Assembly (NCBI RefSeq): GCF_014649495.1
Contig: NZ_BMTD01000004.1
Coordinates: 1-64,000, forward strand
Source: Streptomyces filipinensis
GTDB taxonomy: Bacteria; Actinomycetota; Actinomycetes; Streptomycetales; Streptomycetaceae
Length of the DNA: 64,000 bases
Reading direction: 5' to 3'
Below, in pieces: positions 61,717-64,000 of this stretch (the first letter of the stretch is position 1; each line of letters opens with the position of its first letter). Position numbers and translations under genes: made by a program. Below the pieces are notes generated by a model. It was not told the origin of the DNA, did not search any database, and saw only the letters and a program-made list of their open reading frames with translations.

Positions 61717-62289
61717 TCAGCCCAGCTGCCGGTACCGGCCCCGGAAGTACAGCAGCGGGCCGCCCTCCGCGCTCGGGACGCGTGCGGTCAGGACGCGGCC
61801 GATGACGAGCGTGTGGTCGCCGGCCGCCACCCGCTGCTCGGTGCGGCACTCCAGCGTGGCCAGCGCGCCGCCCACCAGCGGCGCGCCGGTGGTCTCGCCG
61901 CGGGCGTAGGCGATGTCCTCGAAGAGCAGCCGGTCGCTGATGCGGCCCTTCATGGCGAAGCGGCCCGCGATGTGCCGTTGGCTCTCGGCGAGCACCGACA
62001 CCGCCCACAGGGGCTGCTCGTCGAGCAGGTCGTCCATGCGGGAGCCCTCGCGCAGGCTGACCAGGACCAGCGGCGGGTCGAGGGAGACGGACAGGAAGGC
62101 GGTGGCGGTCATGCCGACGTCCTCCATGCCGGGCGCGTCCGGGTCGTCCGGGTCCAGCGGCGGTTCCTGCGCGGTCACCAGGACCACCCCGGCGGCCAGC
62201 CGGGACATCGCGGCCCGGAACTCGTCGTTGCTCACCCCCTCAGCATGCCCGGAAGCGGCGGTGGCGGTGGGTGAGGGAGTCTTCAGCAC
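61717..62289 (-). CDS. Flavin reductase-like (split-barrel) protein
   Basis: This 190-residue protein has SRLAAGVVLVTAQE, GMTATAFLSVSLDPPLVLVS and GDHTLVIGRVL, features of the flavin_reduct family that supplies reduced FMN or FAD to monooxygenases. No oxygenase partner adjacent. GTG 62289 start; alternatives inside. Confidence 0.9.
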   Translation of the reverse strand: MLKTPSPTATAASGHAEGVSNDEFRAAMSRLAAGVVLVTAQEPPLDPDDPDAPGMEDVGMTATAFLSVSLDPPLVLVSLREGSRMDDLLDEQPLWAVSVLAESQRHIAGRFAMKGRISDRLLFEDIAYARGETTGAPLVGGALATLECRTEQRVAAGDHTLVIGRVLTARVPSAEGGPLLYFRGRYRQLG

Positions 62290-62393
62290 GCCGGAAACGC
62301 TAGTCTCCGCTCCGCGCGCACCGCATCGGGCGTCGGCCCGAGGCGGGTCCTAGGACCAGGGGCGGACCGCTGTGTACGTCTGTGTACGCAAAG

Positions 62394-62420
62394 TGAACAG
62401 ACACGCAAAAATTGCGTTCA
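62394..62420. promoter_or_regulatory. Nested inverted repeat upstream of cdgB
   Basis: ACGCAA and TTGCGT flank AAA, and an outer pair TGAAC and GTTCA encloses it. Just upstream TGTGTACG occurs twice with a 10-base period (62371, 62381). Probably regulatory for cdgB; the regulator is not identifiable. The whole 62290-62635 gap holds no gene. Confidence 0.5.
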
Positions 62421-62471
62421 GTAACCGCATGGGGAAACCGCAGAAACTCCACTCAATTGTTCACGTTCTTC

Positions 62472-62487
62472 TGTGACTTGAGTCACA
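62472..62487. promoter_or_regulatory. Crp-type binding site
   Basis: TGTGACTTGAGTCACA is a perfect TGTGA-N6-TCACA palindrome and fits the streptomycete Crp pattern GTG-N6-GNCAC. It lies about 150 bases before the cdgB start. Confidence 0.7.
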
Positions 62488-62501
62488 AGGGGCAGGAATT
62501 G

Positions 62502-62516
62502 TTGACCCTGTGTACC
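62502..62516 (+). promoter_or_regulatory. BldD-like box upstream of cdgB
   Basis: TTGACCCTGTGTACC matches the BldD pattern NTNACNC(A/T)GNGTNAN at all fixed positions but one (C for A near the end). cdgB is a known BldD target in S. coelicolor, which supports it. Confidence 0.6.
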
Positions 62517-62635
62517 GAGTGGGCAGCGCGCTGTGATTCAGTGGCGGGGAAACTGGAACAGCACCGTAAGCGGCACCCTGAAGAAGCGCCGACGACAACC
62601 CTTGATTCGCTGCGAGGTCTCGGGGGAGGGCGAGC

Positions 62636-64000
62636 ATGGAGACCGAGTCGGAGCCGTATGTCCGCCTTGCGTCCCTGCGACAGCTGCACCAGGTCATGGC
62701 CGACATGAACACGGCACGCAGCCTGGCGGACACACTGCAGACCGTCTCCGACGGCGCCGTACACGCCCTCGGCTACGAGATGGCGTGCGTGAACCTCGTG
62801 CGCCCCGACGGCGACCTCGTCGTCGCCGCGTTCTCCGGGAACTCCGCCGCCGAGGCCCTGATCACCGGCCGGGTCGGCTCCCGTGAGTCCTGGGAGCGGC
62901 GGCTGAACATGGGCGAGCGCTGGGGTGACCTGATCTTCATACCGCACACCGAGGGCTGGGTCCTCGACGACGACGACGTCCCCCAGTGGTACACCGACGG
63001 CCCGGCCCCCCGCTTCGAGGACGAGTGGCACCCCTCGGACCGCCTCTTCGCGCCCATGTACACCCCGGGCGTGCAGGGCGGCTCCTCCGGTGAGCTGCTC
63101 GGGGTGATCTCCGTCGACCGGCCGCGCAACGGCCGCCACCCCGGCGCCTGGGGCCGCGAGGCCCTGCAGATGTACGCCTTCCAGGCCGCCATCGCGATCA
63201 GCAACGCGCGTCTGCGTGCGAACATGCAGCGCGCCCTGGTCCGCCTGGAGCGCGAGCAGCAGGCCCTGCGGGCCAGTGAGGAAAGCTTCAGGCAGGCCTT
63301 CGAGTACGCCCCCTCCGGCATGGCCATCGCCGAGATGGGTGGCGACCAGCACGGCCGCATCCTGCGCAGCAACGACGCCCTGTGCCGCCTGCTGGGCCGC
63401 CCGGCCTCCGCGATGCGCCGCTACTCCTTCTCCGACCTGGTCCACCCCGAGGACATCGGCACCCTGCTGAGGACCTCCGCCGAGGGCGGCCGGGCCGAGC
63501 TGCGCCTGGGCCGCCGCGACGGCACGTACGTCTGGGTGTCCCTCCGTAACTCCGTCGTCGCGGACGCCGCCGACGGCCCCCGCTTCCTCCTCACCCACGT
63601 CGAGGACATAGAGGAGCGCAAGCGCCGCGAGCTGCAGCTCGCCCACCGCGCCTCCCACGACTCGCTCACCGGCCTGCCGAACTCCGCCGAGCTGCGCTCG
63701 CGCCTGTCGGCCCGGCTGTGCCGGCGCCCCGCCCACGCCGGTGAGCTGGAGTCCCTGGACGCGGCCTACGGCCACCCCGCCTTCGACGCCCCCGCCGGGC
63801 ACGGCTTCGACTTCCGGCCGGGCACGGAGGGCTACGACGCCTACGACCACCATGTCCACACCGTGGCCCCCGAGGACGACCGGGACGACGGCACCAAGGG
63901 CCTCGCGGTCCTCTTCTGCGACCTCGACGGCTTCAAGTCGATCAACGACCGCTTCGGGCACAACGCGGGCGACGCGGTCCTGATCGAGGTGGCCCGGCGC
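62636..64000 (+). CDS. cdgB: Diguanylate cyclase CdgB (5' part, cut by window edge)
   Basis: The first 455 codons, open at the right edge: METESEPYVRLASLRQLHQV, a GAF domain (about 20-190), coiled coil (about 195-215), PAS/PAC domain (about 220-335: EESFRQAFEYAPSGMAIAE, RRDGTYVWVSLRNSVV) and the start of the GGDEF domain (LAHRASHDSLTGLPN; VLFCDLDGFKSINDRFGHNA). CdgB makes c-di-GMP and affects aerial development. The GGDEF motif itself lies past the window end. ATG 62636 has GGGGGAGGG upstream. Confidence 0.95.
   Translation, partial: METESEPYVRLASLRQLHQVMADMNTARSLADTLQTVSDGAVHALGYEMACVNLVRPDGDLVVAAFSGNSAAEALITGRVGSRESWERRLNMGERWGDLIFIPHTEGWVLDDDDVPQWYTDGPAPRFEDEWHPSDRLFAPMYTPGVQGGSSGELLGVISVDRPRNGRHPGAWGREALQMYAFQAAIAISNARLRANMQRALVRLEREQQALRASEESFRQAFEYAPSGMAIAEMGGDQHGRILRSNDALCRLLGRPASAMRRYSFSDLVHPEDIGTLLRTSAEGGRAELRLGRRDGTYVWVSLRNSVVADAADGPRFLLTHVEDIEERKRRELQLAHRASHDSLTGLPNSAELRSRLSARLCRRPAHAGELESLDAAYGHPAFDAPAGHGFDFRPGTEGYDAYDHHVHTVAPEDDRDDGTKGLAVLFCDLDGFKSINDRFGHNAGDAVLIEVARR

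Overview
The window is a high-GC actinobacterial chromosome segment that reads as core Streptomyces. Codon third positions are almost all G or C, GTG starts are common, and the gene order of the central and right parts matches what I remember of the Streptomyces coelicolor chromosome around phoU-phoR-phoP, carD, ispD-ispF, cysS, msiK and cdgB. That synteny is from memory, not from a search.

Left part (1-10 kb): the 3' end of carB, an unusual neighbour here because pyrD does not follow; a NarL-type two-component system; a LysE exporter and a DinB-like protein divergent from a MocR-type regulator, with a 19-bp palindrome between them; about eleven copies of a 26-bp repeat between mocR and a shortened flavoprotein; a 28-codon gene divergent from a LuxR-type regulator; and an ECF41 sigma factor coupled to a carboxymuconolactone decarboxylase. 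From 10 to 11.7 kb an HTH regulator, an HbhA-like protein and a small membrane protein keep the order of mycobacterial Rv0474-Rv0476.

Middle part (11.8-47 kb): a receiver-SpoIIE phosphatase, an NlpC/P60 hydrolase, mshA (mycothiol), a Tat-exported beta-helix protein, an AraC/DUF2000 pair, an AhpD-like protein, an orphan double-glycine peptide, a secreted FG-GAP protein, gpmA, a possibly acquired block (27.0-29.7 kb), two ANTAR-domain proteins, a seven-cysteine mini-protein, phoU divergent from phoR-phoP across a PHO box, a lipoprotein, carD, ispD-ispF, a PPOX protein, cysS, rlmB, a DoxX protein, a sugar nucleotidyltransferase and msiK.

Right part (47-64 kb): a tRNA-Thr, a TetR regulator with a 41-bp operator before an MpaB-type oxygenase, several oxidoreductases (one behind a textbook SoxR box), a rhomboid-like protein, an M1 peptidase lipoprotein, a GNAT-Nudix fusion, terD, arfB, a second ECF41 sigma factor with a matching promoter, and the first 455 codons of the diguanylate cyclase gene cdgB. 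Its leader carries a perfect Crp-type site and a BldD-like site. The contractile-injection-system cluster I expect between msiK and the SoxR-controlled oxidoreductase in S. coelicolor is absent.

The best candidates for undescribed biology are small genes: the 28-residue peptide divergent from the LuxR regulator, the cysteine-free double-glycine peptide at 21.7 kb, and the cysteine-rich 51-residue protein at 33.1 kb.
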